DNA of 64,000 bases from Roseomonas sp. KE0001 (GCF_016107285.1 NZ_RCVQ01000001.1:310001-374000), one strand, 5' to 3'. Positions 24,342 through 34,541 are shown, counted from the first letter of the stretch. The notes: generated by a model from the letters alone, not told the origin. Translations and numbers: made by a program.

Positions 24342-27300
24342 TCAGTACTCGAACTCGTAGCTGAGCCCCAGCCGCTCCCCGGACTCGCCGCCGGTGCTGC
24401 TCTCGAGCTTCAGGCGCGGCGTCAGCTCCACCTCCACGCCGACGCGCGGCCCCCCCTCGGTGCCCTGCTCGACCCCGACATAGACGCCCGGGCTGATATA
24501 GCCGCCGGCCTGGACGGAAGGGTTGTTGGCGTTGCTGCTGTCCGTGTCGGTGCCGCTGCCGCCGCCGCCCACGCCAAGCCGGTCGAGGCCCAGCCGGTCG
24601 GCTAGCCGCCCGAGGAAACCGCGGCCGCCCGTGGGCCCGACGCCCGCCAGGCTGGCGGCGCCGCCGGCCAGCTGCGCGATCTCGAAGGGCGAGAGCCGGT
24701 CGACCGAACGGTTGAAGAGCAGCCGCGCCAGCACCTCGTCCTGCGGCAGTTCCGGCTCGGAGCTGAAGGTGATGGTCGGATTGCTCGGCTGTCCGGTGAC
24801 GGTGATCGTGATGGTGATGGATTGCGAGCGGGTGGTGGCCAGGAAGTCCAGCGCCGGCGTCATTGCGCCATCGAAGGTCAGGTTGCCGCGGTCGAAGGTG
24901 ATGCGCCGGTCCAGCAGCTGGAAGGTGCCGCGCCGCATGCTGAAGGCGCCGTCGGGCTGCACATTGGCCGCGGTGCCGCCGATATGGAGGTTGCCGCCCA
25001 GCTCGGCATCCAGCCCCCGGCCGCGGATCAGCAGCGATTGCGGGGCCTCGATCCGGATGTCGAGGGCGATCGGCGGCGGCGGGCTGGAGGGGGCGGGCGG
25101 CGGCGGGGCGTCGCGCCCGCGCTCGTACACCTGGCCCAGCGTGGCGACGCCACCCCCCGGCAGGCTCTGCGGAATGTTCACCGCCACGCGCCGCAACCGC
25201 ACCGTGCCGCCCAGGGCGGGGCTGGTCTGCAGCGGGCCGGTGAAGCGGAGGTCGGCATCGAGCAGGGCGGTGACCAGCTCGCTCTGCACCGGCGTGGCGT
25301 CGCGCGCCGTGATGGCGATGTCCAGCGGGATGCCCGGGGCGAGGGGCTGCGCCGTGCCACTGGCGCTGATGCGGCCGTCGCCGGCGCGGGCGACGAAGTT
25401 CTCCAGCACGACCTGGTCGCCGGCGGCGCGCACCCGGCCGGTGATGTTCGTCAGACGCAGGCCGTAGAGCGGGTTGCGCACCTCGCCGCCGGTGAGCGTC
25501 GCGGTGCCGTTCAGCACCGGGGCCGCGAGGGTGCCGGTGGCGCCGCCATCGAGGGCGATGCGGCCGACCACGCGATTGGCCCCGCCGCCCAGGCTGGGCG
25601 CCAGCAGCGGCTGCAGATTGGCGTTGCCGGTGACGCGGGCCGAAAGCGGCGCCTCGGCACTCGGACCCTGCGGCAGCCGCGCCTCGGCGTCGAGGGTGAG
25701 GAGGTTGCCCATCCGCACCGCGGCGGTGGCCTGGACGGCGCCGGCGCCGCTGCGCCGCGCCTCGACGCGCAAGGTGGCGGCCGGCCAGCCGCGCGACCAG
25801 TCGGCCTCGGCGCGGAGGCCGGTGCCGTTCAGCGTCGCCTGCACCTCGGGTGCGCTGGTGGGGCCGGTGACGCGCGCCTCGCCCACCACCGTGCCGGAGA
25901 GGCGTGGTTCGGGGGCGAACATATTGACCAAGGAGGCAGGCAGGGCGGCCAGGGCGAGGCGCAGGTCCGCGGTGTCCGGCCCCCAGCGGCCGCTGAGGGT
26001 CAGGTTGCCGGCCGGGCGCGCGGCGAGACGCAGGCCGGGGATCTCCACGGCACCCGAGGGCGGCAGCAGGATCGCGCCCGGCGCCGCGAGGCGGATCCCC
26101 ATATTGCCCTGGGTGACGTCGAAGGCGGCGATATCGAGGCGCTTGCCGGCCTCGCCGCTGCTGAAGCGGCCATGGCCGCTGACATTGGCCTGCGGAAGCT
26201 GGCCCCGCGCCGCCCAGTCCAGGGCGGCATCGGTGCCCTTCAGGGTCATCTCGGCGGCGTAGGCCTGGCCTCCCAGCTCGACGCGGCGGATATCGGCGCG
26301 GGCATCCACGGCCTGCCGGCCCTCCGGCGTGGCGTTCAGCTCCGCGGTGATGCTGAGCTGGCCGGCGATGGGCTGCCCGGCCAGCTCCGAAAGCGGCTGC
26401 AGATCCGGCGCGGCGACATTGGCGCTGCCGTCGAACAGGCCGGTCGCCGTGTTGAAGGCGCCGTCGGCCGTGGCACGGATCGGGCCGAAGGTCGCCTCGC
26501 CCTCCGCCAGCCGCACCAGATCGCCCTCCCGGGCGGCGCGCAGCGCCACCGAGATCGGCTGGCCCTCGGCCCGGCCGGTCAGGTGCAGCCGCCCCGCCAT
26601 GCCGCTGATCGCCGGCACCTCGGCCGAGAGTCGGGGTGCCTCGACCTTGCGGCCCGAAACCACCAGCCCGGGGCTTTCCGCCTGCAGAGTGAAGCCGGGA
26701 TCGGTGGCCGGCCCGGTGACATGCGCGTCGACGGCGATGGGGCCGGAGAGCTCCGGACGGATGACGCCGAGTTCCGGCACCTCCAGCCGCGCCGTGAGGT
26801 CCAGCACGTCCCAGCCGGTGCCCTGTGCGGTGAGCCGGGCGCCCGCGCCGCGCAGTTCCAGCCTGTCGATGCGGGTCGGCGTGCCGGTGAAGTCGATCTC
26901 CGGCGCCGGACCCAAGGCGCCGCCCAGCGGATCGGGGCCGCGCAGGCCGCGCGGCCGCAGGCTCGCCTCGATCCGCTCGGCCTCGGCGATACGCGCGGTG
27001 AGCGAGAGGGCCTCCCAGCCGAAGCCCTCGGGCACCAGCGCGCCGAGCCGGGCGGAATCGGCGACCTCGGCCTGGACGTTCAGCAGCGCCATGTCGCCCT
27101 GCGCGGTGACGGTGGCGGCCTGGGTGGCGAGGCGCAGGGCGCGCAGTTCCGGCCGGCCATCCGCCAGCCGCCCGCCCTCCACCGCGAAGTCGATCTGCCG
27201 CACCGGCTCCGGCGCCAGCTGGGCCGGCGCGTCCAGCCGGCCCTGCAGCCGCAGGCTGGCGGCGCCGTCCTCCGCCAGTCCGACCCGGCCATCGGCGGTC

Positions 27301-28091
27301 AGCGCGGCCTCCGTCCCGAGCGAGGCGCGCAGGGCGAGGGCAGCGTCCTGCGCCGGCCCATCGAGCCGCAGGCTGATATCGGCGGGGGCCTGGGGCAGGC
27401 CCAGGGCGCTGGCCAGCACGCCACCCGGCGGCTCCTGCCCACGCAGGTCGGCCAGCAGACGGCCCCTGGGGTCCAGCCCCAGATCGAGGTCGAGCTGCCC
27501 GGGCGCGTCCAGCCGCCGCACGGCCAGCTTCGCGCGCAGGGCGGCGGCGATCAGGCTGGCCTCGCCGTCCAGCGACAGGGCGACGGGCTGCCCCTCGGCG
27601 CCCGCCTCGGCCGGCAGGCCGACAAGGGCGCGGGGCAGCTCGATGCGAGCGGCGTGCAGGCGGTCGAGATGCAGCGAGACCGGCAGGTCCGGCAGGCTGG
27701 GAATGGTGGTGGGACCGCTCTCGGGTTCCGCTTCGGGCTCAGGCGCCGGCTCGGGCAGGCGGAGCAGGGCGATGCGCTCGGCGGCGATCTCCTCGATGCG
27801 GAACTCGCGCCGCACCAGATCGGCCAGGGCGAGGCCGATGCGGCCGCGCTCGATCTCCAGCCAGGGGCCGGCGGAATCGGCCATCACCAGCCGTTCGAAG
27901 CCGGGCGCGCCGGGAATCGGCCCGTGCAGCCCCTGCAGCGTCAGGCCGGGCACGAAGCGTTCCGCGAGGCTGGTGATCATCCTCTGCCCCGGCCCGGTGT
28001 TCGCCGCCAGCAGGGCGCCCCCGATCAGGAGGGGAGGCAGGAGAACGAGAACGAGAAGAATGATGAGGAGCCAGCGCAGGAGACGACGCAT
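24342..28091 (-). CDS. tamB: Translocation and assembly module protein TamB
   Basis: TamB is anchored in the inner membrane and spans the periplasm as a long beta-groove. With TamA it helps outer-membrane protein insertion, and the family is implicated in phospholipid transport. It has 1249 residues. A single N-terminal helix (LLRWLLIILLVLVLLPPLLIGG) is followed by repetitive beta-rich sequence and the C-terminal DUF490 domain, ending in SYEFEY. ATG 28091 was chosen because the membrane helix follows at once; an earlier in-frame start at 28190 would overlap tamA. It lies 67 bp after tamA on the same strand. Confidence 0.93.
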   Translation of the reverse strand: MRRLLRWLLIILLVLVLLPPLLIGGALLAANTGPGQRMITSLAERFVPGLTLQGLHGPIPGAPGFERLVMADSAGPWLEIERGRIGLALADLVRREFRIEEIAAERIALLRLPEPAPEPEAEPESGPTTIPSLPDLPVSLHLDRLHAARIELPRALVGLPAEAGAEGQPVALSLDGEASLIAAALRAKLAVRRLDAPGQLDLDLGLDPRGRLLADLRGQEPPGGVLASALGLPQAPADISLRLDGPAQDAALALRASLGTEAALTADGRVGLAEDGAASLRLQGRLDAPAQLAPEPVRQIDFAVEGGRLADGRPELRALRLATQAATVTAQGDMALLNVQAEVADSARLGALVPEGFGWEALSLTARIAEAERIEASLRPRGLRGPDPLGGALGPAPEIDFTGTPTRIDRLELRGAGARLTAQGTGWDVLDLTARLEVPELGVIRPELSGPIAVDAHVTGPATDPGFTLQAESPGLVVSGRKVEAPRLSAEVPAISGMAGRLHLTGRAEGQPISVALRAAREGDLVRLAEGEATFGPIRATADGAFNTATGLFDGSANVAAPDLQPLSELAGQPIAGQLSITAELNATPEGRQAVDARADIRRVELGGQAYAAEMTLKGTDAALDWAARGQLPQANVSGHGRFSSGEAGKRLDIAAFDVTQGNMGIRLAAPGAILLPPSGAVEIPGLRLAARPAGNLTLSGRWGPDTADLRLALAALPASLVNMFAPEPRLSGTVVGEARVTGPTSAPEVQATLNGTGLRAEADWSRGWPAATLRVEARRSGAGAVQATAAVRMGNLLTLDAEARLPQGPSAEAPLSARVTGNANLQPLLAPSLGGGANRVVGRIALDGGATGTLAAPVLNGTATLTGGEVRNPLYGLRLTNITGRVRAAGDQVVLENFVARAGDGRISASGTAQPLAPGIPLDIAITARDATPVQSELVTALLDADLRFTGPLQTSPALGGTVRLRRVAVNIPQSLPGGGVATLGQVYERGRDAPPPPAPSSPPPPIALDIRIEAPQSLLIRGRGLDAELGGNLHIGGTAANVQPDGAFSMRRGTFQLLDRRITFDRGNLTFDGAMTPALDFLATTRSQSITITITVTGQPSNPTITFSSEPELPQDEVLARLLFNRSVDRLSPFEIAQLAGGAASLAGVGPTGGRGFLGRLADRLGLDRLGVGGGGSGTDTDSSNANNPSVQAGGYISPGVYVGVEQGTEGGPRVGVEVELTPRLKLESSTGGESGERLGLSYEFEY

Positions 28092-28158
28092 CAAACCGAC
28101 AGCCTGTCCTTTCTGGAAGCGTCTGCCAGGGACAGGGCCCTGGAGAGGCGAAGCGGCC

Positions 28159-30069
28159 TCAGAAGGCCTGTCCAATGCCGATGTAGACACCGAAGGCGGA
28201 ATCGCCCCGTTCCTTGTTCAGCGGGACGGCGATATCGGCGCGGATGGGCCCGATCCCGGTGAGATAACGCAGGCCAAGCCCCGCGCCCACCTTCACATTG
28301 TCGAAATCCGGTGTGGGATCCTCGGTGACCGAGCCGGCATCGACGAAGGCGGCCAGGCCCCAGGGACCGCTGACCCTTTGGCGCAGCTCGATGGACCCTT
28401 CCACCAGGGACAGGCCGCCCGCCGGCTCGTTGATCGCCGTGCGCGGGCCGATCGACTGGTAGGTGTAGCCGCGTACCGAGCCGCCGCCGCCGGAATAGAA
28501 GCGCTTGTCCGGCGGCACGCCGCCATAGGAGGCGCCGACGATGCTGCCGACCACACCGCGCACGGCCAGGATGCTGCCCTTGTCGCCCAGCATGTCGAAG
28601 TAGGTGCTGCCCTGGGCGCGCAGCCGCGTGAAGACGTTGCTCTCGCCCATGCTGTAGATCGGGTTGACCAGCAGCGAGGCGCGGGTCCCGCGCGAGGGGT
28701 TCAGCGGATTGTCCACATCCGCCCAGCGCAACTGGCCCAGAAGGCCGAGCAGCTGGTAATCGGTGGTCACGCCATCCTGGGTGACGCGGCTGAACTCGAT
28801 CTGCGGACCGAAGCCGTAGCTCAGCCGGGGCGACCAGGTGCGCTCGAGCAGGGCGCCCAGCGTGAAGGCATCGCGGTCATAGGCATCCGGCCGCTCGCGC
28901 AGGGCGGCGATGTCGAAGGTCAGTGTCTGGTTGCGGCCCAGGAACCATGGGGTGCGCAGGCTGGCGCCGATCTTGCCGCCGGTGTCGCTCGTGTCGCCGG
29001 TGGTGCCGAGGCGGTTGACCTCCGCCTCCAGGCGCAGGCGCTCGGCGCCGCCGAAGAGGTTGCGGTGCTCCCAGTAGGCGCTCACCGTGGGGCCGTAGCG
29101 GGTCTCGTAGGCGGCGCCGAAGCCCACCGCGTGCAGCGGCCGCTCCACCACCGTGAAGGTCATCGGCAGGCGCCCCTCCTCGTCCAGCCGGTCTCCGGCG
29201 CGGGCGCGGACGGTGCCGAAGACGCCGAGGCTGAGCAGGTCCTGCCGTGTCTTCTCGATACGTTCCTGGCTGAAGACCTGCCCTTCCAGCGGCTGGACCA
29301 TGCGGGCGAGCAGCTCGCTGCGGGTCCGTTCCTCCCCGGTGACGCCGGGGCGGGCGAACAGGGCGCGCGGACCCGGCGTCACCAGGAAGGTCACCTCGAG
29401 CTTGCGCGTGTCGTGATCGGCGATGACGCGGCGGCCGAGTTCGGCGAAGGGATGGCCGGCATCGCGCAGCGCCTGGTTGATCCGCCCCTGGGCGTCCAGG
29501 ATCGGCTGCGCCCGGGCCGGCTGCCCCTCGGCGAGCCCGGTCTCGCCCATCGCGCCGAGCGGGAAGCCGGGCGGATCGGTGCGCAGCAGCACCGGGGCCA
29601 GGGTGTATTGCGGCCCCTTCTCCACGGTGATGACGACGGGGACCGGCTGGTCCGAGGCGCCGCGCGCCGCCAGCCGGTCGGCCAGGCCGGGCGTGTCCGC
29701 CGGGGAGCCATCCACCGTCACGCGGCTGCTGCCGTTGTAGTAGCCCTCCGAACGCAGCGCGTCGCGCATGTTGTTGGCCTCGGCCAGGGCGCGGCTGACC
29801 AGGCCGAAGGCGTCGACCGGAGCCCGCTCGCGCAGCTGCTCCAGCGCCGAGGCCCGCGAGATGGCGTCGTCGAGCGCCGAGTCGCCGGTTTCGGGCAGGC
29901 TCACGCTGTAGGCCAGGCCCGGCTCCTCGGCATTCTCCTCCGGCGCGGCGCCGGCGGGAGGGGGCTGGGCGGCGGCGTGCAGCATCGCCGCCAGGGGCAG
30001 CGCGACGGCCAGGGTGCCGGCCAGCGGCAGGGAGACGGCGAGGGGGAGAAGGCGGGATTTGAGGCGCAT
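28159..30069 (-). CDS. tamA: Translocation and assembly module protein TamA (Omp85 family)
   Basis: Outer-membrane Omp85-type barrel paralogous to BamA, 636 residues. A signal peptide (about 1-35) is followed by three POTRA-like domains (to about 290, including VVITVEKGPQYTLAPVLL) and a 16-strand barrel. The lid segment GGGGSVRGYTYQSIGPR and a C-terminal phenylalanine (YIGIGQAF) are typical. It is upstream of tamB as usual. Only 25 bp separate its start from the divergent M20 gene. Confidence 0.94.
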   Translation of the reverse strand: MRLKSRLLPLAVSLPLAGTLAVALPLAAMLHAAAQPPPAGAAPEENAEEPGLAYSVSLPETGDSALDDAISRASALEQLRERAPVDAFGLVSRALAEANNMRDALRSEGYYNGSSRVTVDGSPADTPGLADRLAARGASDQPVPVVITVEKGPQYTLAPVLLRTDPPGFPLGAMGETGLAEGQPARAQPILDAQGRINQALRDAGHPFAELGRRVIADHDTRKLEVTFLVTPGPRALFARPGVTGEERTRSELLARMVQPLEGQVFSQERIEKTRQDLLSLGVFGTVRARAGDRLDEEGRLPMTFTVVERPLHAVGFGAAYETRYGPTVSAYWEHRNLFGGAERLRLEAEVNRLGTTGDTSDTGGKIGASLRTPWFLGRNQTLTFDIAALRERPDAYDRDAFTLGALLERTWSPRLSYGFGPQIEFSRVTQDGVTTDYQLLGLLGQLRWADVDNPLNPSRGTRASLLVNPIYSMGESNVFTRLRAQGSTYFDMLGDKGSILAVRGVVGSIVGASYGGVPPDKRFYSGGGGSVRGYTYQSIGPRTAINEPAGGLSLVEGSIELRQRVSGPWGLAAFVDAGSVTEDPTPDFDNVKVGAGLGLRYLTGIGPIRADIAVPLNKERGDSAFGVYIGIGQAF

Positions 30070-30081
30070 GGCTTTAGGGGG

Positions 30082-30094
30082 TATGCCCTAGCAC
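30082..30094 (+). promoter_or_regulatory. Candidate -10 region in a 25-bp divergent gap
   Basis: TATGCC (30082-30087) ends 7 bases before the ATG at 30095. If used as a -10 element, transcription would begin at the start codon, giving a leaderless mRNA. No Shine-Dalgarno sequence is visible. Any -35 would lie inside the tamA signal-peptide coding region. Confidence 0.3.
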
Positions 30095-31261
30095 ATGGAC
30101 GCGACCCTTGCCGAAACACTGACGCGTTGGCGCAGGCATCTCCACGCCAACCCGAGCCTCACCCTTCACGAAGGCCCGACCGCGAGCTTCGTCGTCGAGA
30201 AGCTGAGGGAGCTCGGCGTGACGGAGATCGCCACCGGCGTCGGCGGCCATGGCGTCGTCGCCACGCTGCACCGGCCCGGCAGCAACCGCAGCGTCGGCCT
30301 GCGCGCCGACATGGATGCGCTGCCGATCGAGGAGGCGGCGCAGGACCTGGAATGGCGCAGCACCAATCCGGGCGTCATGCATGCCTGCGGTCATGACGGC
30401 CATACCACGGCCCTGCTCGGCGCCGCCGCCATGCTCCTGCGGGACGAGAGCTGGAGCGGCACGGTGCGGCTGGTGTTCCAGCCGGCCGAGGAGGGCGGCG
30501 GCGGCGCCGCCGCCATGGTGAAGGACGGGCTGTTCCGGCGCTTCCCGATGGACCGCATCTTCGGCTGGCACAACTGGCCCGGGCTCGCGGCCGGAACCAT
30601 CGCCGTGCATGACGGCGCGGTGATGGCCGCCGGGCGGCGCTTCGAGATCGCCATCGAGGGCCATGCGGGCCATGCCGCCCTGCCGCATCTGACGCGCGAT
30701 CCCATCGTCGCGGCCGGCCATGCCATCGTCGCCTGCCAGTCGATCGTGGCCCGCACCCTGGACCCGATCGATACCGGCGTGGTCAGCCTGACCATGGTGA
30801 AGGGTGGCGAGGCGGAGAACCAGATCGCGGCCCGTGTCTCGATCAAGGGCAGCATGCGCTTCCTGCGCCCGGAGGTCGGCCGGCAGATCGAGGAGGGCCT
30901 GCGCCGCGTCGCAGAGGGCGTCTCCGCCACCTTCGGCGTGCAGGCCACCAGCCGGATCTGGGGCGGCGTGCCGGTGACCAGCAATCACCCCGAGGAGCGC
31001 GATCTGGCCGCCGAGGCCGCGGCCGCCGTGACCGAGCTGCGGCGCGACATCCCGCCGGCGATGACGGGGGAGGACTTCTCGCACTTCCTCAACGAGGTGC
31101 CGGGCGCCTTCGTCTGGATCGGCAACGGCTCCTCGGAAGGGGGGCGGGAGCTGCACAACCCGCATTACGACTTCAACGACGCCGTCCTGCCGGTGGCCAG
31201 CGGCTTTCTGGCCGAGACGGCGCGGCGCGCCCTGGCACCGGAGGCCGTTTCGAAGGGCTGA
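30095..31261 (+). CDS. M20-family amidohydrolase (hippurate hydrolase-like)
   Basis: This zinc-dependent amidohydrolase removes N-acyl groups from amino acids or related amides. It has 388 residues. Metal ligands and the catalytic glutamate are in family positions: ADMDALPIEE (71-80), MHACGHDGHT (95-104), FQPAEEGGGG (about 131-140), a histidine in WHNWPG, and a final histidine in NPHYDFND. A dimerisation lid lies in between (GHAGHAALPHLTRDP). The exact substrate is not evident. It is divergent from tamA and followed by an aldo/keto reductase after about 130 bp. Confidence 0.92.
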   Translation: MDATLAETLTRWRRHLHANPSLTLHEGPTASFVVEKLRELGVTEIATGVGGHGVVATLHRPGSNRSVGLRADMDALPIEEAAQDLEWRSTNPGVMHACGHDGHTTALLGAAAMLLRDESWSGTVRLVFQPAEEGGGGAAAMVKDGLFRRFPMDRIFGWHNWPGLAAGTIAVHDGAVMAAGRRFEIAIEGHAGHAALPHLTRDPIVAAGHAIVACQSIVARTLDPIDTGVVSLTMVKGGEAENQIAARVSIKGSMRFLRPEVGRQIEEGLRRVAEGVSATFGVQATSRIWGGVPVTSNHPEERDLAAEAAAAVTELRRDIPPAMTGEDFSHFLNEVPGAFVWIGNGSSEGGRELHNPHYDFNDAVLPVASGFLAETARRALAPEAVSKG

Positions 31262-31393
31262 GGCGGGACGGGACTCCGGGCGCATGGCGGTGCAACGCCT
31301 GCGGCCAAGCCCAAGTTGCAGCAGCCCAGGTTGCAGGGGTCACGCGGGGCGGCATGGTGCCGCCCCACGGTCGTTCCGCCACGGAGCCGAGAC

Positions 31394-32248
31394 ATGACAC
31401 AGCCCGCCGAGACCCCTGTCGCCATCCCGCTGGCCGAATCCTCGCGCATTGCCATCCCCAAGCTGGGGCTGGGCACCTGGAAGCTGGCGGGGGCGGAAGG
31501 GCAGGCGGCGGTGGAGAGCGCCCTGGCGCTCGGCTACCGGCATGTCGACACGGCGGACCGCTACGGCAACGAGGTCGAGGTCGGCGCCGGCCTGGCCGCC
31601 GCGGGCGTGGCGCGCGGCGAGATCTTCCTGACCAGCAAGGTCTGGTACGACAATCTCGCCCCGGAGGCGCTGCGCCGCTCGCTGGAAGGCTCACTGCGCA
31701 AGCTGGCCACACCCTACCTGGATCTTTTCCTGGTGCACTGGCCGGCGCCGGACATGGACCTGCCCGCCGTCGTCGCGGCGCTGGAGGCGGCGCGGTCGGA
31801 GGGGCTAATCCGCCGCTGGGGCGTCTCCAACTTCCCCCTCGGCCTGATGCGCCGGCTGGAGGAGATCGGCGCCGCGCCGGCCTGCCTGCAGGTCGAATAC
31901 CATGCCCTGCTGTCGCAGCGGGCGCTGCTCGAATGGTGCGTGCCGCGCGGCATCGCGCTCACCGCCTATTCGCCGCTCGGCCAGGGCGCGCTGGCGGAGC
32001 AGCCGGTGCTGCAGGCGATCGGCCGCAAGCACGGCGCCTCGCCCCTGCAGGTGGCGCTGGCCTGGCTGCTGCGGCAGGAGATGGTGGTGGCCATTCCCAA
32101 GGCCGGGCGGCGCGAGAGCCAGCAGGCCAATCTGCGGGCCGTACCACTGGCCGCGAAGCTGGACGCGGCGGATGTCGCGCGGATCGACGCCCTGCCCAAG
32201 GACCGGCGGCGGGTGAACCCGGACTTCGCCCCTGATTGGAACGCCTGA
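31394..32248 (+). CDS. Aldo/keto reductase
   Basis: NADPH-dependent carbonyl reductase of the AKR (DkgA/DkgB-like) group, 284 residues from the ATG at 31394. That start has a GGAG site 8 bases upstream; an earlier in-frame start at 31316 adds an unconserved lead. The catalytic tetrad is visible as D52, Y57 (DTADRYGNE), K82 (LTSKVW) and H115 (LVHWP). The cofactor-binding segment near the C-terminus reads VAIPKAGRRES. The physiological substrate is unknown. Confidence 0.92.
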   Translation: MTQPAETPVAIPLAESSRIAIPKLGLGTWKLAGAEGQAAVESALALGYRHVDTADRYGNEVEVGAGLAAAGVARGEIFLTSKVWYDNLAPEALRRSLEGSLRKLATPYLDLFLVHWPAPDMDLPAVVAALEAARSEGLIRRWGVSNFPLGLMRRLEEIGAAPACLQVEYHALLSQRALLEWCVPRGIALTAYSPLGQGALAEQPVLQAIGRKHGASPLQVALAWLLRQEMVVAIPKAGRRESQQANLRAVPLAAKLDAADVARIDALPKDRRRVNPDFAPDWNA

Positions 32249-32272
32249 GTCGAAGTGGCCGGCGGAGGCGCC

Positions 32273-32980
32273 TCAGCCGCCTTCCTCGGCCACCGCGATC
32301 CGCGACCAGATCGGGTCCTTGATCTTCTTCAGGAACTCCGCATGCGCCTCCAGCTCGGCCGCGGCGGGGCGGATCGGCCGGGGGGCGCGGGTCACCGGCG
32401 CGGCATCGAGCGCGATCATCACCGGGGCGGCGACCCGGGGCGCCGAGGCCAGGGCGAGGTCGGGCTGCTTGCCGCCCATCAGCTCCAGATAGACCTGGGC
32501 CAGCAGCTGCACGTCGAGCAGGGCATTGTGCGCGGTGCGCATGGAGTTGTCGATGCCGTAGCGGCGGCAGAGCGCGTCCAGGCTGTTCGGCAGGCCGGGG
32601 AAGCGCTTCTTGGCGAGCACCAGGCTGTCCACCATGCGCGCGCGGTCGAGCACCGGATGGCCCGCCTTGCGCAGCTCGAAGTCGAGGAAGCCGAAGTCGA
32701 AGGGCGCGTTGTGCGCGACGATCGGGTCATCGCCCAGGAAATCGAGCATGGCCGGGGCGATCTCGGCGAATTTCGGCTTGCCGCGCAGCATGTCCCAGGT
32801 GAAGCCGTGCACCTTCGCGGCCTCCTCCGGCACCTCCCGCTCCGGATCGATCAGCACGTGGAAGTGCCGCCCCGTGGGCACCAGGTTGACCAGCTCCACC
32901 GCCGCCACCTCCAGCACGCGGTCGCCGGTCTGCGGGTCGAAGCCGGTGGTCTCGGTGTCCAGCACCAGGGTTCGGCTCAT
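32273..32980 (-). CDS. dnaQ: DNA polymerase III epsilon subunit (3'-5' proofreading exonuclease)
   Basis: 235 residues. The DEDD-family motifs are present: ExoI LDTETTG (about 7-13), Exo[14 protein letters not shown] and ExoIII-epsilon [17 protein letters not shown] with its H-x4-D. The C-terminal tail past about 175 would bind DnaE. The start overlaps the coaE stop (32977-32980, ATGA on the minus strand), so it is translationally coupled in aroE-coaE-dnaQ, a common alphaproteobacterial arrangement. It would provide the proofreading that the PHP domain of DnaE at 434-3883 seems to have lost. Confidence 0.96.
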   Translation of the reverse strand: MSRTLVLDTETTGFDPQTGDRVLEVAAVELVNLVPTGRHFHVLIDPEREVPEEAAKVHGFTWDMLRGKPKFAEIAPAMLDFLGDDPIVAHNAPFDFGFLDFELRKAGHPVLDRARMVDSLVLAKKRFPGLPNSLDALCRRYGIDNSMRTAHNALLDVQLLAQVYLELMGGKQPDLALASAPRVAAPVMIALDAAPVTRAPRPIRPAAAELEAHAEFLKKIKDPIWSRIAVAEEGG

Positions 32981-33561
32981 CGGTAGTGCTCCAGCAGGCG
33001 GCGGATCGAGCGGCGGGCATGGGCCAGGGACAGGCCGGTGCGGATGACATGGTCGGCACGGCGGCGCTTGACGGCGTCGGGGGTCTGGCGGGCCAGGATC
33101 GCCTCCAGCCGCTCCGGTGTCATGCCCTTCCGCCGCAGCACGCGGGCGCGCTGGACGGCGGCGGGGGCGGAGACCACCACGACGGCATCGACGCGCGCCT
33201 CGCCGCCGGTCTCGAAGAGCAGCGGGATGTCGAGCACCGCCAGGCGCCGGCCCTGGCGGCGGGCGGCCGCGAGGAAGCGTCGCTCCTCCTCGCGCACCAG
33301 CGGGTGCACGATGCGCTCCAGCCGGGTCAGCGCCGCCGGATCGCCGAGCACGGCGCGGCGCAGCGCCTCGCGCTCCACGGCGCCGTCGCGGACCGTGCCG
33401 GGGAAGGCGGCGCCGATCGCCCTCACCGCGCGGCCGCCACGGCCCTGCAGCCGGTGCACCGCGGCATCGGCGTCGAAGACCGGCACGCCATGGCGGCGGA
33501 AGGTGCTGGCCGCCGTGGACTTGCCCATGCCGATGCCGCCGGTGAGGCCGAGGATCCTCAT
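32977..33561 (-). CDS. coaE: Dephospho-CoA kinase
   Basis: Last enzyme of CoA synthesis, phosphorylating the ribose 3'-OH of dephospho-CoA. It has 194 residues. The N-terminus [13 protein letters not shown] carries the P-loop; the [11 protein letters not shown] and PLLFETGGE segments are conserved. It overlaps both neighbours by ATGA: aroE stop with coaE start at 33558-33561, and coaE stop with dnaQ start at 32977-32980. Confidence 0.97.
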   Translation of the reverse strand: MRILGLTGGIGMGKSTAASTFRRHGVPVFDADAAVHRLQGRGGRAVRAIGAAFPGTVRDGAVEREALRRAVLGDPAALTRLERIVHPLVREEERRFLAAARRQGRRLAVLDIPLLFETGGEARVDAVVVVSAPAAVQRARVLRRKGMTPERLEAILARQTPDAVKRRRADHVIRTGLSLAHARRSIRRLLEHYR

Positions 33562-34400
33562 GCGTGGCGCGGGATGTCGTCGGCCACGAATTCGCGCAGC
33601 GCGGCATCGACCGTGGGCGCGGCGCCGAACCAGGCCGCGAAGCCAGGCCGCGCCTGATGCAGCAGCATGCCGAGCCCGTCCACGCCGCGCAGGCCGCGGG
33701 CCCGGGCGGCGGCCAGCAGCGGCGTCTCCAGCGGGACATAGACGGCATCCGCCACCACGGCATGGGCGGGCAGGGGGGCGAGGTCGATCTCCAGCGGCGG
33801 CGCGCCCGCCATGCCGAGGCTGGTGGAATTGACCAGCAGGGCGGCGCCTTCCAGCGGCGGCGCCTCGGCCACGGCGACCGGGCCGCCCAGCGCCCCGGCC
33901 AGGGCTTCGGCACGGGCACGGCTGCGATTGACCAGCGTGAGGCGCGGGCAGCCGGCATCGAGCAGCGCGGCGGCGATGGCCCGCGCCGCGCCGCCGGCGC
34001 CGAGCAGCACCGCCGGACCATCCGCCGCGCGCCAGCCCGGCGCCTGCTCGCGCACGCTCTCGAGGAAGCCGAAGCCGTCCGTGTTGCTGCCCTGGATGCG
34101 GTTCTGGTCGAAGACCAGCGTGTTCACCGCCCCCGCGCGGTGCGCCGAGGCATCGACTTCGTCGCACAGGGCGAAGGCGGCCTCCTTGTGCGGGATGGTG
34201 ACATTGGCGCCGCGGAAGCCGAGCGCGACCAGGGCGCGGACGGCGGCGGCGAAATCCTCCGGCCGCACCTGCAGGGGGATGTAGGTGCCGTCGATGCCAT
34301 GCTGGCGCAGCCAGTAGCCATGCAGCCGCGGGGAGCGGGAATGCGAGGCCGGCCAGCCCAGCACGCCGGCCAGCCTGGCCTTGCCGGAGAGGATCGTCAT
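33558..34400 (-). CDS. aroE: Shikimate dehydrogenase (NADP+)
   Basis: Reduces 3-dehydroshikimate in aromatic amino acid synthesis. It has 280 residues from ATG 34400 (an alternative ATG at 34412 adds four residues). Substrate-binding [12 protein letters not shown] (about 20-31), the catalytic lysine in NVTIPHKE and aspartate in [10 protein letters not shown], and the NADP loop [11 protein letters not shown] with [10 protein letters not shown] are all present. It is the first gene of the coupled aroE-coaE-dnaQ operon and divergent from gshB (141 bp). Confidence 0.97.
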   Translation of the reverse strand: MTILSGKARLAGVLGWPASHSRSPRLHGYWLRQHGIDGTYIPLQVRPEDFAAAVRALVALGFRGANVTIPHKEAAFALCDEVDASAHRAGAVNTLVFDQNRIQGSNTDGFGFLESVREQAPGWRAADGPAVLLGAGGAARAIAAALLDAGCPRLTLVNRSRARAEALAGALGGPVAVAEAPPLEGAALLVNSTSLGMAGAPPLEIDLAPLPAHAVVADAVYVPLETPLLAAARARGLRGVDGLGMLLHQARPGFAAWFGAAPTVDAALREFVADDIPRHA

Positions 34401-34541
34401 GCCGCCATCCATCCCCCGCGCGGGCGGGACGGTCAAGGCGCCGCCCGCCGCCCCGCTCCCCCGGGGCCATCTGACCCCTGGCGTTCCGCCGTCCGCGATG
34501 CCACCACTGGCGCCGAGCGAACCGACGGAGTGGAGCACCCC

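Noticed and set aside
24822-30396. Two long plus-strand frames (1146 and 1355 codons) across tamB and tamA
   Set aside because: They are antisense shadows with Arg/Ser/Ala-rich translation and no recognisable domain; tamB and tamA on the other strand have clear family features.
32249-32285. GAGGCGCCTC palindrome between the aldo/keto reductase and dnaQ
   Set aside because: A short self-complementary GC sequence of a kind expected by chance at this composition; a stem with a proper loop needs bulges.
33564-34541. Open plus-strand frame running into gshB across aroE
   Set aside because: The glutathione synthetase homology starts only at the ATG at 34542. The upstream extension is antisense to aroE and composed of low-complexity residues.
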